64,000 nucleotides of DNA from Gnetum montanum (Eukaryota; Streptophyta; Gnetopsida; Gnetales; Gnetaceae). Location: NCBI GenBank assembly GCA_015680685.1, contig MNCI01024146.1:28257-92256 (forward strand). The letters are read 5' to 3'. A program made the position numbers and the translations under genes. A model generated the notes under the pieces. That model searched no databases. It saw nothing but the letters and a program-made list of their open reading frames with translations, and was not told the origin of the DNA. Below are positions 19,896-32,680 of this stretch, piece by piece (position 1 is the stretch's first letter; each line of letters starts with the position of its first letter).

Positions 19896-20290
19896 AATTA
19901 GAATTTGAACAATGTGACAACTTCTAAGCTTTGGCAAGAAAATCTTTTGTGATTTAAAAAGAGATAGATAATTTGGCAACATTATCATATATATATATAT
20001 ATATATATGATAATGCTAAAATATTTTATAACACACATGAGACTCAATACTTAATGTTTCATTGCAATCTTTTATGCAATTTTTAAGCATTAACAATATT
20101 TTGAATTTACATTGTACTTGTTCTATATTCTACAATGTTTTTTATGATATATGAGATTTAATTTTTTAAAATAAACTAATATATTTAAATTTTCTCTATC
20201 ATGTCCTGGCTATGAACTCGTCCCCACTTTTTCTTAAGGCACACGTACCCAAACACGTTTAGAATCATGAATCCTCTCGATTCCTCGCTT
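19896..20290. other. 3' flank of hAT gene with (AT)n microsatellite
   Basis: AT-rich sequence with a pure (AT)11 run at about 19987-20008. No TIR could be recognised with confidence. Confidence 0.6.
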
Positions 20291-20768
20291 CCATGAATTG
20301 GATTCTTTTGATGCATAGTCAGAAATGGAAGCCAAAGCTACCATTATGAGCCCACTGATCAGAGCCGTGTAGAAGCTATATCGTTTGTGACATGTTTGAT
20401 GAAGGGGAACCCTGATTTAAATATAAATGAGGTAGTTGAGAAGCTCAAAGAAATGGTTGATAAATTTAGCAGAAATGTTACCACATGGATGTGTATACAT
20501 ATATTACTGCTAAGGTTGTGTAACCAGAAAATGAAACAAGGCAATGACGTACATGTAGGGAAAAGAATCATGGAATCAAGGCAAATGCATACAATAATAA
20601 TATGGTAGCTAGAACATCAAAAATGTTGCTCCCATCACGGTTGTTGGTAGCTAATTCAGTGCCAGTGGTGATTCCACGATGAGTGCAAGTATTTTGCCTA
20701 GATCCCTAGCTGAAGGTGGTGATACCCAGAAGAGCATCATACCTCTACCTCTTTGACATTGTTAATGG
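20291..20768 (+). other. Unrecognised gene-like patch left of element E
   Basis: A frame at 20387-20608 (73 codons) reads KGNPDLNINEVVEKLKEMVD and later LLLRLCNQKM, faintly like the start of a PPR protein. No repeat unit is complete and the frame stops early. I treat it as unassigned non-TE sequence. Confidence 0.25.
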
Positions 20769-21010
20769 TGATAAGAATTAACACACAAAAAAATAATAGG
20801 CATAAGAATAGAGCAGATATGAGAGACAAGGAGAAAAAGAAATATTTTATTCCAATGTGGTACATCAAAGCTACTATCAAATGTCCTATTTATAATAGGC
20901 TAAGTCCACAAAACTCTCATTCTTATTCTAACTAAACTAGGATGTTAGAATTACATCATGATAACCCATTAAACTTAAACAGATTCTTGTAATAAAAATA
21001 GAATTAACTA
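20769..21010 (-). repeat. 3' LTR of element E
   Basis: About 242 bp. The plus-strand start TGATAAGAATTAAC and the shared core TCCTATTTATAATAGGCTAA match the right LTR. It abuts a polypurine tract at 21011-21023 (GATTAAAGGGGGATTT on the minus strand). The LTR start reads TAG, not TG, presumably decayed. Confidence 0.8.
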
Positions 21011-21026
21011 AAATCCCCCTTTAATC
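21011..21026 (-). promoter_or_regulatory. Polypurine tract of element E
   Basis: The minus strand reads TTAAAGGGGGATTT directly before the 3' LTR. Confidence 0.65.
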
Positions 21027-23990
21027 TTAATTTGGAAAAACCATTATTCCAAGCATACACTTCAATTTGGCAAAGGTATCATACTTCAACGATTTGGTAA
21101 GAATGTCTAACACTTGGTCTTCAAACTTGAAATACACCAACTTAATTGGTTTCTTTCCAGCTTGATCTCTTAGAAAATGATAACATATGTCAATATGTTT
21201 ACTTCTTCCATGTATAATAGGATTCTTTGCCAAGTCAATTGCAGAAATATTTTCAGCAAAGATCTTCATTGGCCTCTTGACTGGAGCATGGATTTGGCTC
21301 ATCACATTGCCTAACCATATTCATTGACATGCACTTGAAGCTATAGCAATATATTCTTCCTCACAAATTAAAATTGCAACTATGGGTTGCTTTTTAGATG
21401 ACCATGAACAAGCGGTAGCACCAAAATTAAAACAATAACAAGAAGTGCTTTTCCGATCATCTAAATCTCCACCCCAATCATTGTCAAAATACCCTATAAG
21501 AGCATAATTATTAAATGAGGAATATAATAAACCATGATCATAGGTGCCCTTTAGGTACCATAGGATTATTTTGGCCACCTGCATATGAGGTTGATGAGGA
21601 GATTCCAAAAACTTGTTAATTAAACCAACACCATAAGAGATGTCTATCCTTGTGCATGTGAGGTATCTCAAACTCCCAATAATTTGCTTGAAATAAGTTG
21701 ACTCAACAAGTTCCCCTTCTCCATTCTTTGACAATTTTGTGCCAACCTCCATGAGAGTTCTCATAAGATTACATTCTTCCATATGAAACTTATTCAAGAG
21801 TTTAGTGACATACCTCTTTTGAAAAATAAAAATCCCATCCTCTCTTTGAACGAATTCAATGCCAAGGAAATATGACATGAGGGCAAGATCTATCATTTTG
21901 AACTCATCCATCATGGACTTCTTGAAATCTTTAAGCATTTTGAGATTATTTCCTATGAATATTAGATCATCAACATAAAGACACAACAATAATATATCAT
22001 CAGAATCATTAGTCTTCACATATAAAGCTTGTTCAAATGGGAACTTCTGGAAACTAGCCTTATGGAAGAAAGAGTCAATGTGCCTGTTCCATGCTCATGG
22101 CACTTGTTTGAGATCATACAGTGCTTTCTTCAATCTTTACATCTTATCTTCATTTCCCTACTTCATGAATTTAGGTGGTTTCTTGACAAAAACCTCCTCT
22201 TCAAGTACGCCATTTAGAAAGGTTGAGTTCACATCCATTTTGATGGATTTTCCACCTCTTTTGAGTAACTAATGCAATAAGAAGTATAATTTTTTTAATT
22301 TGAGCAATAGGAGAGAAAACCTCTTGGTAGTCATAGCTAGGACTTTGCTCAAATCCCTTTACCACCAATCTTGCTTTGTGTCTCTTCACCTCAACATTTG
22401 ACTTCACCTTTTTCTTGAAAATGCACTTTACATTAATTCCTTTGTGATTGTGTGGGATGTTAGTCAGTTCCCATGTATTGTTTCTTTCAATTACCTTGAT
22501 CTCCTCATTCATGGCATTCACCCAGTTAGGATCTTGAATTGCCTCTTGAAATGTCATAGGTTCACTATCTACAAAGAAGGAAAAGTGTACCAATTCTCCA
22601 TCATCATCAACTTCATCATCAAGAGTTACCTCGTAGTTTTGCAGGTGTACTGAATGTTGGCGCTACTACCTTGGCCTTCTAAATTCTACTAGAGCTTGTG
22701 GAGTACAACTTTCTTAAGCAAAGCTTGATGTAGCTTCATTTTTGGTAGAAACTATAGCTTCCTTTTCAAGGATATATATTTGTTACTTTTGGGAGACTTT
22801 GTGTGAATTAACATCCCATTTCCAAGCCTCTTCTTTGACAAAGGTCGCATCTCAGCTGATAATCACCTTCTTTGTTACAGGATTGAATAGCTTGGATCAC
22901 CTATGCTTGTAGCCAACAAAGATAGTCTTTTCTACTCAATCATCTAGCTTTGTTCTCATGTCTATTGGAGCATGAGCATAAGAAATTACACCAAACACTA
23001 TATGATCTTTCATGCTTGGGTTGAAACCACTCCATGCTTCTACAAGGGTGATATTTTGCACACTCCTTGTTGGAGACCTATTTAACAAGTAAACAAAACA
23101 TGAGACAACTTCACCCCAAAATGAATTGGGCATTCCTTTCACCTTTATCATTCTCCTCACCATGTCAATTATAGTTCTCTTCTTCCTTTTGGCTACTCCA
23201 TTGAGTTGTGGGATGTAGGAAAAAGTGACTTGATGCTTTATTCCATATTCTTCACAATATTCATTAAATTCATTGGAAGTGTATTCACCTCCACCATTAG
23301 TTCATAGAAATTTAACAAGATAACATCTTTGCCTTTCAACATGCACCTTGAACTTCTTAAAGAAATAAAAAACTTTAGACTTCCTTTTCAAAAGATAGAT
23401 CCAACTTTTCTGACTAAAATCATTAATAAAAGTTGGGAAATACCTATTATTTCCATTTGACAAGGTGTTCATTGGGCCACATACATCAAAATGAATGAGC
23501 TTTAGTGGTTGTGTTGCACATCATTGTTCTAATACAAATGACATTCTCTAATGCCTTCTAAAAATGCAAGCTTCACACAATTATTCTAGATGGTGAATAC
23601 TGGGAAAACCTTTCACCATATTTTCTTTAGCAAGCAATTTTAAACTTTGAAAGTTTAAATGTCCAAAGAGAAGGTGCCATAGCCAAGGCTCATAATTTAT
23701 AATGGCATTAAGATAATTATAAACACCACTAGAAATATCAACTTGACCCACTAGAAACACCATGAAGGTTCATAACATACTCCTTTTCTGCCAACTAACC
23801 CACACTAAGCAAATTACTCTTCATACCTAGCACATAGAAGACATCAAAAATATATTTATGATCTCCATTCTTTAAGTTGATAAGGATTTGTACTTTTCCT
23901 ATCACTGGTATAGTACTATCATAAAAAAATTTGACTTTGGTGTGAAAGGACTCATCAAGAATAGCAAATAACTCCCTTTTGCCGCACATA
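21027..23990 (-). pseudogene. copia pol (protease end, integrase, RT, RNase H)
   Basis: From right to left: the protease region ends near 23760. The GAG-pre-integrase motif LWHLLFGHLNFQSLKLL lies at about 23600-23700. The integrase core spans about 23560-22900 (HFDVCGPM, NGGGEYTSNEF, GVAKRKKRTI). RT starts near 22560 (WVNAMNEEIKVIERNNTWEL) and has an intact YVDD in LCLYVDDLIFIGN within 21321-22019. RNase H runs in and after the same frame (IGYFDNDWGGDLDDRKSTS), ending at 21027 (VLDILTKSL). The integrase appears dead: the second catalytic Asp reads Asn in TNGGGEY, and AERKNR-type Glu reads Lys. A frameshift separates the two RT pieces near 22020-22200. Confidence 0.85.
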
Positions 23991-25053
23991 TGATTGGTAC
24001 ACCTAGTGTCCAGAAACCACGTATGGTAGTTTGATGCTTCACTAGTTGTGGTTGACCATCAAGAGAGCATGGTCATCATCATCTTCTTCTTCTTATGCAT
24101 AGTAGGCCCTCTAAGTATTATCCTTATATCTACACTCATTTGAATAATGGCCATGCCTATGACATGAGTAACAGACAACATTGGATTTTTCATACCTTTC
24201 TCTATCATCTCCATGGTCACAACCTCTTGAATTTTGCTAATGACCAGAATTTGATTTTTCTTGGTCATGCCTCCAACTCCATGATATTTGTTATGACCAC
24301 CATGAATTTTGGTGTAGTACCCCCCATGTCCTCATCCTCTACTATGAGAACCATCATTCTTTTGGCTTGTTTCATCATCTTGATCACCTTTGATGGAGAC
24401 TTGGCCTTGAAATACTTACCTAATCAACTTCTCAACTTTCTTCTCATTCATTTTTTACTCATGGGCTTGTAGGATGCTAGATAATTCCTTGATAGTGATT
24501 GAATAGAGATCATGTGATTCTTCTATCGCCATCACGATATGCTCAAATCTAGTAGTGAGTGAACATAAAATCTTCTCCACTTTAACTTGCTCTTTGTACT
24601 CCTCTCCATATGTTTCATTTGATTTGTTAGAGCAAGAACGCAACTAATATAAGTAGCAATAGTCTCAGAAGAATCCATTTGTAAGGGCTCATATTGACAT
24701 CTCAAAGTATGGATTCTTACATTCTTAACTCTATCCAGACCTTTGTACGACGTCATCAAGTTATACCAGGCTTTCTTTGATGTGGTTGCTCTTGCAATCT
24801 TTTCAAAAAATTCATCATTCACCCCTTGATAAAAGAAATATAATGCCTTCTTATCTTTCTTCTTATTCTTATGGTAGGAATTCTTTTGTGCATCAGTTGC
24901 ATTTACTACAAGATCAGCAACACTATTTTCAATAGCATCCATCAACTTGTGGAAATCGAAAAGCACCTTCATTTGAACACTCCATTGATTGTAATTTTTT
25001 CCATATAAGACAAGAATTAAAAATTGAGTCAAGCTATTCATTTGAACTTCTAG
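23760..25053 (-). pseudogene. copia gag and protease
   Basis: Gag of the UBN2/DUF4219 copia type: LYGKNYNQWSVQMKVLF, KKAWYNLMTSYKG and RIHTLRCQYEPLQMDSSETI at 24532-25065. A frameshift near 24640 is followed by KILCSLTTRFEHIVMAIEES. A canonical CCHC zinc knuckle, CYSCHRHGHYSNEC, lies at about 24127-24174 in a third frame. Protease follows as WFLDTRCTNHMCG near 24030, where the usual DSG reads DTR with Asp kept, and it ends DVFYVLGMKSNLLSVG. The gag start is likely MNSLTQF near 25041; the ATG at 25065 overlaps the primer site. Confidence 0.8.
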
Positions 25054-25065
25054 TTTCGATACCAT
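25050..25065 (-). promoter_or_regulatory. Primer-binding site of element E
   Basis: After the LTR end TTCTTATCA the minus strand reads ATGGTATCGAAACTAG, close to the initiator-Met-tRNA site TGGTATCAGAGC used by copia elements. Confidence 0.7.
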
Positions 25066-25300
25066 TGATAAGAATTAACTTAGAACAAAATAATAGGTGC
25101 AAGAACAAAGCATATATGAGGAGAAATATAAATATTTTATTTCGATGTGGTACATTAAAGCTACTATCAAATGGCCTATTTATAATAGGCTAAGTCCACC
25201 AAACTCCCATTCTTTTGCTAAATGAACTTGGAGGTTATAATTATAGCAAGATAACCCATTAAACTTAAACTAATTCTTGTAACAAAAATAGGATTTCCTA
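25066..25300 (-). repeat. 5' LTR of element E
   Basis: About 235 bp, matching 20769-21010 with many substitutions. The minus-strand end GTTAATTCTTATCA precedes the primer site. Confidence 0.8.
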
Positions 25301-25740
25301 ATAGATGGGATAGTTGTTTATTTACATACTATTACTGCAACAACTACCTCTACCTCCAGAGGATTTACCTTTCATTGATGTTGATGATGTTGTCACCATG
25401 GGCCATGTGATTGGTTTCTTATCCATAATGGCATGTGCACATTGTTGCATAGATTTGTGAAAGTATAGGGTCTGTGTCAAGTCGGTGCTCCAATGGGGAT
25501 TGGTGCATAGTGCATGTGTGTATGTTGAGAGTTTTATGACACAACAGCTATTTCATTAGGAACATACGAAGGTATTTTAATGGTTGATGAAGAAGGTGCA
25601 AAAGTAGAAGAAGAAGGAAAAGATAGTGAATTTTTTGTTGCATGTTATGGTGATGGTTTGGAGGGATTTTGGGGTAGAAAAGATTTGTGTCAACTTTATT
25701 GTGTAGTCTGTAGAAATGGACAATGTTAAAGTCATGAAAT
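25301..25740. other. Non-TE flank right of element E
   Basis: No reliable gene is visible. Short coding-like phrases occur but I assign none. It may belong to the same pre-insertion locus as 20291-20768. Confidence 0.3.
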
Positions 25741-26100
25741 GAAATAATTGAAAAAGCTAAACTTGCTTACATGGAGGCAAATGATGATGTTGAAGATGCA
25801 TTTATTCTTAAGAAGGCCATGATTGAAACACTTCTAGTTGTGCAAGATTACTTTAATGAGAATGTTCAATGAATTGTTGCAAATTTGAAAAATGGATTCC
25901 ATGAGATCACAAGGTATCTTCAAGGTTTTTCTCCTAGTTTAGTGAAGAGGGTTGAACTATGTAATGATATGACTAGACTTTTTAGCAAATTTGGTGTTGA
26001 GAACATGATTAATTATATTCTGAGTGAAAGGATGCCTCTTCCAAATGGATGTTATTTCGATAAAGATCTTTTGGACATTCATAGATTTGCATCAAGATGA
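25741..26100 (+). pseudogene. RNase E/G-like (plastid RNE) gene fragment
   Basis: One frame of about 120 codons, broken by a TGA at 25870, reads KKAMIETLLVVQDYFNENVQ, then FHEITRYLQGFSPSLVKRVE and ILSERMPLPNGCYF. This pattern (VVQDYFNE..., then LV.RVELY..., then R.PLPNG) is that of the RNase E/G catalytic domain of plant chloroplast RNE, just before the strand that continues into the active site. The catalytic segment that should follow (IDQTEALVSIDVNGG-type) is missing, replaced by KDLLDIHRFASR-stop. It is thus a single-exon or truncated piece, not a working gene. The assignment is from pattern memory and needs a database check. Confidence 0.55.
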
Positions 26101-28314
26101 GATTTTCCCATTTAGGCTACCACATCAACATCATGTAAGCATAGCACCTTGTACACATTAGTAGAATTCCAAGTTGGCATACCATGTTAGTTTCCATGTC
26201 AGCTTCCAAAGATGGCTCATAAAGTTATTAGTATCTCAATGAAATCATTTTGCCACATCAACATATGCCATGTCAACATGATGTCATTAGGACATCAACA
26301 CAACACCATGTCATCACCACCACATCAACACCTCACTATGTTAGCATTTAGAGCTTGTTCACAAGGCCACTTTGTAGCCTTATTAAAGAGGAAAAGAGGC
26401 TCAGTCCATTTGATCAAATCATTAAAAAGTACACTATTATAAGAAGTTGCTCAGCAGTTAGAAATTAAATAGCTTTAAAACTAAATTTTTTAAACTAAGC
26501 TCTCTTAACGAGATGTAATTATCATTAAAGAAGCTCAAAATGTGGAGGATTTTTAAGATAGTTATCCAATGTCCTATATGAATAGGACACTTGGCAACTA
26601 TAGCATTTAATTTTATGGTAGTTATAACTAAATTCCTATAGTGGTAGTAACTAATTTTAATTTCCCATGATGTTGTAACTACTAATAAACCAATATAAAA
26701 ATAGCTTTAAGGGTAGAATGAAAAAAAAGGGAGGAACTAAGAAGACATATTGAAGATTGCTTGTACAAATGGCTTGCAAATTACTACATCATTTTAGCTA
26801 CTTTGTTTAAATCTTATGAGTTCTTTTTCTTCTCATTTTGTCTTAGTTGCTTAGCTAATAGTTTAGATAGTACTATGCTTGGCATTTAATTTTGGGATTT
26901 TTTTATTGTTCTTATAGATCTATTTTCTTGCAATTCTAGAATTTTATTATTGATCCATGTAAGAGCTTATATTTTCCATTGAAAAGCATCTTGAATAATT
27001 TAATAGTAATGTCTTTATGAAATTACCTATTCAAGTCTAGAGGGTTTAGAAAATATTTAATATTTTGAGTTGACTTGAAATAGCTTTAATTTTAAAGTTT
27101 TTCCTCACGTTCAATCTTGAAATTGCTATACCTTTTTGATATCTCTATTTTTGTAATTCTTGACATCTATTAACTAGCCATTTAATAGTTTTTATTTTCT
27201 TTTTACAAAGTATTTTTAGTAGTTCAATAGAAGTGTCTTTTATGAAATTGCTTGTTGAGCCTAGAGTCTTTGGATAGTTTCTAACACTTTAGGTTGAATT
27301 GAAATAGAATTATTTTGAAGTGTTTTCTCATGTTTATTTTATCTTGCTTAACTGTTTGAGATTCCACAAAAATATTCCTTCTCTCTTATTTTCATTTAAA
27401 ATCCATTGAATCTTACTCTATTTCTATTTTTCTTGTAGACTTTTCTCTCTAGGGAAAACTAGAGTAGATTTTTGTAGTTTTGTGCTTAAGCATTTTAGTG
27501 AAATTTTATTTGCTCCAAGCAATGTACTATAGAAACTATATAGACTAAGTGACTTGAAAAAATAGGAGCCTTTAATGATGCACAATATTCAACAAAGTTA
27601 GCTAAATTTCTATTATAATAGCAAGTTATTATTTAATACACAAACCCAACCATTTCAATAATCATAACATCATATACATATTTATAGTTAGTTTTCTCTA
27701 TTACCACTATGTTTATTTGAAGTTATGTGGACCTTATTATTTCTAGAGATGACCAAGCATCTAAACTCAAGTTTAAAGGAATAGCTTCATTCCTATAATT
27801 ATAATCATGAGAATGAAGGAAACATTAGCAATCCCAAATGATTACCAATATTTCCTTTTAGCACTAGAATAAGGGCAAAAAAATTTATTACCTAAGTTCA
27901 TAAGTTAACAACTTATTACAGTTAAAGAGCTTGATAGTGCTACCACGCCAATAATTCTTTTTGGTGTTAGAAGGAGGGCAAGAAAATTAGCTATTATTTC
28001 AAGTTAATAACTAAACAAAATGATAACTCTGAAGATTTTGAAAGTCCTAAATAAATTTTTAATTATAATACCAATCATTCATTTGAGGAAGAAAAAATAT
28101 AGGTTTTTGAGTTTCGGACAAGTAGTAGAGTAGAAACTAGAAGGACAAGGAGTTCACCTCTTCTATCTGGTTTATCAATATTTAGGGAAAGCTTCAAGAA
28201 ATATAAGAGTTAAACCATCAAAAGGAATCCTAATAAGATGATGAATCTAGAACCAATGAATCCTTGTAAAGAAGTTACAGCAGTAAGGCTTCAAAATTAT
28301 ATCAATATTTCTAA
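26101..28314. other. AT-rich non-coding sequence, possible old LTR remnant
   Basis: No coding frame. At 26120-26350 the words CATCAACA and ATGTCA recur loosely. At 26560-26760 a block (TCCTATATGAATAGGACACT, then AATATAAAAATAGC as a TATA candidate) is laid out like a decayed Ty3 LTR, but no partner or primer site was found. Nothing else is supported. Confidence 0.3.
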
Positions 28315-29180
28315 TGGGCGGTGAGTACGCCCTCTGCCTAATCATATGAATCACCAAGAATTCGTGCATGATCCAATCAAATTTCATGGACTTATAGTCT
28401 TCTAAGCACATATGTCTCTAGGAAGTGACACTAATTATTGGAATCATTATCTTCCCAATTACACTTGCAAAAGGCAAAGGTATGGTTAAGTGCAATTAAG
28501 GCATATGATTTTTATCATTTTTACATTTTATGTTTTAAGTCACCTAAAGATAAATAATAATGAATAAAATAAGATAATTAAATTGCTAATTTAATCAAAC
28601 TAGCTACATCCAAATAATCCTAACATAAGAATCCATTTCCACTTGCCATACAAATCCTAAACATGTTTAATGCTATTTGGTTACCAAACATTAAGTTTTA
28701 CTAGGATTACCAAGTGCCAAGCATATGCTTGAAGTGGTCATACTTATATGCTTAATTAATTACTATTTAATCTAGCTTAATTTAGCTTAATTACTTAAAT
28801 CATTAAAGGAAATTACATAAAATGTAAAATGCATAAAATAAATAATTAATCTATTTCAAAGTGCTACAAGGTTTATCGAAAAGCTCATCTTTATTACCAC
28901 AAACACTACTGTGCTTAGGTACAACAATGCTCAAATAAAAATTCGTATACCCCTGACTCCCACTATGGGCACCTAGAAAAATATTCTAACTTTCAAATGG
29001 CAAAACTACAATAGTTTCACTACAACTATGATAAGTTAGGCCATAAACATGGTAGGTGAGCATGTATTTATAGGAAAAAATAGATACTACATTGATGGGG
29101 CCACATCAATGCATCAAATCATGCATCGATAGGGCCTAGTCAATGGGACCTAGTTGATGCACCTAATTTATGGTTTATCA
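28315..29180 (-). repeat. 3' LTR of element C
   Basis: 866 bp, aligned with 63212-64000. Its minus-strand start TGATAAACC abuts the polypurine tract. The U3 end has GTTGAT, GTCAAT and ATCGAT at 29153, 29139 and 29125, plus ATCAAT and ATTGAT at 29105 and 29091, in two runs with 14-bp spacing. A TATA box is at 29065-29072 (minus strand). Confidence 0.88.
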
Positions 29181-29193
29181 TGCCCCCACAACT
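29181..29193 (-). promoter_or_regulatory. Polypurine tract of element C
   Basis: The minus strand reads TAGTTGTGGGGGCA immediately before the LTR start. Confidence 0.75.
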
Positions 29194-29392
29194 AAATGAA
29201 AACTTATCCTTGAGTTCTTTACAAATTTGAGAAGGTATGAAATTATTAACTGATGATAGAAATATGACAAACACGAACAAACACTAAGTGCCAAAGTGTA
29301 CAAATATACAATCATTACAAAACATTTTGGTGTCTAGGAGTAAAAAATTGACAAACATAATCCCTTTGATGGTGTGAAGATGATGAAGAAGA

Positions 29393-32228
29393 TTAAACGG
29401 TCCCAGGTGATAAAGGCTCCTAAGGTTCTAAAGAACCTTCTTCTACTTCAGGCACATGCAGTGGTTAAGGCTATTATTGTTATCCTACTATGAATGCAAC
29501 TTTTGGTGAAAGATGGAAAGCATCCAACAATGCTTTCATATTTTCGTCCTTACTCCTAGGATTGTGCATGGTCTACGTAGCTTTACCAATGTTGGTTAGA
29601 ATGAGCACATCCCAAGGATATGGCATTGTTGAAAACAACTTGTTGACATTAATGATTGAGGTAGCAAATTGTTTGCATTTTATGTCAAACATATTGATTC
29701 CATTCTATAGTTCCTATTAATTGTTAATTCTTTTGGCTAGGTTCTCAGTAGTTGATTTTTGATTAGTAAATCTTGCCCTAAGAACTTTGAGTTCAACATT
29801 TACAATCTCAAAATTTTGCTTGGTTTTCTTGTGATGCTTAAACTCTGCCTTGTACAACAAGTACATGCTAGCCACCTTCTTCTTTAACTTTGACCATGAC
29901 CATCTGATAGTAAGCATTGTTAGGTTTACATATTGGAGATTAGCAAGCTCCATGTATTCTATCATTTCTACAATTTGCAACTCCTTCATTTGGATCTCTA
30001 CTATATTATAGGCATTGACCCCCATCAATGATAGAGTTGTTGGAGGATCTCATTAACTTTTTCCTTAACCATATGGATGTGTTTTTCATTAACTTCTTTC
30101 TATAGGCCAACCTAATCTCTGTAGTGGTTCTTGACTCTCTCAAATTTGAGAGCCTTATTCTTCTAGGTAGTAATCTCAATCACATATTTTTGGTGTAAGG
30201 CATGGACTTCCTCCATAGAGAGGTTTCTATTTTTTGCTATCAATCTCCTAAGCTAAATTTTTACCATGGCTAGCTTCTTCTACTCTTGATGGATGAATTC
30301 TTACATCTAATATTTTTGCACATCAACATTCCAAAGTTGATGATTCTTTACAGTTAGCATCTCATTCTCTAGATGCATCTAGACCAAGTCCTTATAAACT
30401 AAATATGTCTTGGCCTTGGCCATGGACTGATCAAAGATACCTGTTACCATCCCCACCTCAGCCTATTTAAGATTTTCTTAAAGCTATTAAAAAGCTTCAT
30501 CTCTTGTCAATGCAAGATTGAGGAGTGTAGGATCAGCAAGATGAGCTCTTAATTTAGCAACCTCCACAACCAAGTGTTGGTTTTGTGCTTGAACCAGTTT
30601 GGGTTACCCATACAAAATGATGCACTTGCCCTTTTCTTCATGTAGCTCCAACTAGGTTGTAGTGATGTTATCTAAAAAATCAAAGATATCAAGAATCAGT
30701 TACCGAGCTCCCACTAGTTGGTCCAACAACTCCTTGTGATGGGTTGCGCTCAATCATCTACTAATAGTTCTTGTGAGTGTTTGCACATCTTTGCATGTAG
30801 AAATGTCTAGTACAGATGCCACAATTGCATTCAGTACTTTGATGATATGATCAACAACCACTTCTACTATGGTCTCCTTCCCTTGGTTTTTTATCACTAA
30901 GATAGTTGCCTCCTCATCCTCCTCCAAGCACACCAAAAAGGTAGTGGCATTGCTAGAGATTTTAAGGAATTGTTGTTATTATGAGAGAGACACTGTTACC
31001 TCTTGGATAGATTTGACCTTATAGGGAACTACATTTTTTTGGCTAAGAATATTGGCCCACCTTCCTCCATTTAACTAATTGTTCAATTAAATTTGTTAAG
31101 ATGACTCATCACAAGATAGTACACAAATGGATCCCCATCACTTGTTCTTGCTTGTTGCTCCCACTCATGCAAGAGCTACTCTAAGATTTTTTGCAAGCAC
31201 TCAATAGCTATGCAAGCCTTCAATGTTGTTTTCTAAGTGGGTGGTTGAGGTAGCAGTTGATACTTCTCTTCTTTGAATATGCCAGGGGTATTATGTTTCA
31301 TCATTTCAAACCAAGAGGCAATGAGAGTATGCATGATTATGTAATTTTCATGGTAGACTATCCCTACCTTTTTATAGAGTTTTCTAATAAGGCATGGAAA
31401 GGATAGGGTTTTTCTTCCAAGTTCATTTTCCTTGAAGCACTTTTGCATCTCCAAATAAATTAGCTGTGGAAAATATATAGAAAATTTTTCACTTAAAGTG
31501 ACACATGCATAAGTGAAGAAAGTAGTCACTTGGCTAGGCCTCACAATTAGATTGAGGTGTTAAGCCACTATCTTAAAGTATATGTGCTCTACCGATGTGA
31601 GAGGATCAAACTTTTTGCATTCAAATCTATAACACCATTGGGTTCACTCCATTTTTTCCTTAGGATCTGATTGTGTGGAGATCTCTTCTAGATGGATTTT
31701 AGAGTTAGGTAGTCTAAGAGCCTAGGTAATAGCTTCCACCAAATAGGACACTTGAATGTCCTTGATTCTCATAGTGGATCCTACCTTTTTGTTGTTTTAG
31801 AAGAGATATGTCTCTTCCATGTACCACTCCCCAATAGAAGTGATGATTGGCCACATGGAAGAGTTCTATAACTGTATCTTGACATCTAATCAAGCATGAT
31901 CTAATAATGGCCCAAAGTTCAATTCTTGAAGAATTGAACATTAGACATCACGAGACTTGCTTGTATCAAGGTAGGCTTGTTTCAATGTAACCTCAAGTCT
32001 TGGTATAGGCCTTGAGGCCTCTTCTCTTTAATATTATTCTAGTGCAGCCTCTTCTTTGGGAATCTGTTGAACAGATTCCACTTTGGGCTCCTTCAGAAGA
32101 AATTCCATTACATGAGTTTCGGTTGCCTGCTCCTAGGCTTGTTCTTGCTATTTCCTTCTACCTCTAGGTCATTTGTCCTTTTCTTGGGATGATTCTCCTT
32201 CCAACAATTGTTTTGTTCTTAGTTCCAT
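29393..32228 (-). pseudogene. ORF3 of element C: unassigned third gene after pol
   Basis: Homologue of the ORF3 at 9880-12718. It starts at an ATG at 32228 (MELRTKQLLEGESSQEKD) and stays in frame to KVESVQQIPKEEAALE, matching MESVHQIPEEEIPIEQ in A. Later landmarks are EWTQWCYRFECKKFDPL-like text near 31640, LIYLEMQKCFKENELGRKTL within 31233-31544, an EYMELANLQYVNLTML coiled-coil-like part at 29717-30028, and the end PLSPGTV-stop at 29393. Total span is 2836 bp against 2839 bp in A. Frameshifts and many transition-type stops show decay. The function is unknown and no membrane segment is seen. Confidence 0.75.
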
Positions 32229-32243
32229 CTATGATCACAACTT
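32229..32243 (-). promoter_or_regulatory. Splice-acceptor-like site before ORF3 (element C)
   Basis: The minus strand reads AAGTTGTGATCATAG, ending directly before the ORF3 ATG at 32228. It parallels the site in A. Confidence 0.35.
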
Positions 32244-32510
32244 GATCAAGAGCTAGCATTTAACATGTAACTTGAAACAATTGGGATACCTTAACTCTAT
32301 AGGAAAGTTACACCTAGCTAAGTTGTGATGATGGTCAATTTGATCATTTCAATTATTATTTTATTACTATTTTAATATTAATAATTAATTTTAGGTTTAC
32401 TGGAGTTTGTTGAAAGGATTTAACTCTCAAAAATTAATGGTTTAATACTATTTTATTCATTAACACGTTGGGGGAGTTAGAAAAATTTTGAAAACCTTAA
32501 GGTTTTGTGG

Positions 32511-32526
32511 CCCCCATAACTAAGAG
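32511..32526 (-). promoter_or_regulatory. Internal polypurine-like motif (element C)
   Basis: The minus strand reads CTCTTAGTTATGGGGG, matching the A motif at 12929-12943 and the B motif at 55755-55772. Confidence 0.5.
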
Positions 32527-32680
32527 CTTATCTTTGGTAGCTATAGGATTGAAGAACAAAGTGATTTGGACAAATGACATGAAAGTTATGGGCTTTGGAA
32601 GGTTTTAGGCTTTGAAAAATTGCAAAAACTCTCCTTCCATTTTGAACCAAGTGATAAACATTTTCAAAGTATTGAGCAAT

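Larger units (their letters stand above)
20769..25300 (-). mobile_element. Element E: Ty1/copia retrotransposon
   Basis: A 4.5-kb copia element on the minus strand with short LTRs (20769-21010 and 25066-25300). The domain order gag, protease, integrase, RT, RNase H is diagnostic of Ty1/copia. The LTRs have diverged clearly by eye, so the insertion is old. A clean 5-bp duplication was not found; the flanks (TTAATGG on the left, ATAGATGG on the right) are only partly alike. Confidence 0.9.

Noticed and set aside
20387-20608. Possible PPR protein start
   Set aside because: Only a few residues (LLLRLC, VHVGKRI) fit and no complete 35-residue repeat is visible; kept as unassigned.
25330-25440. 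Phrase DLPFIDVDDVVTMGHVIGF resembling a biotinyl or lipoyl domain
   Set aside because: The motif around the modified Lys is absent and the frame breaks within 40 codons; chance similarity is likely.
26560-26760. Solo LTR in the region before element C
   Set aside because: The layout is LTR-like, but no clean ends, target duplication or partner were found; mentioned only as a low-confidence remnant.
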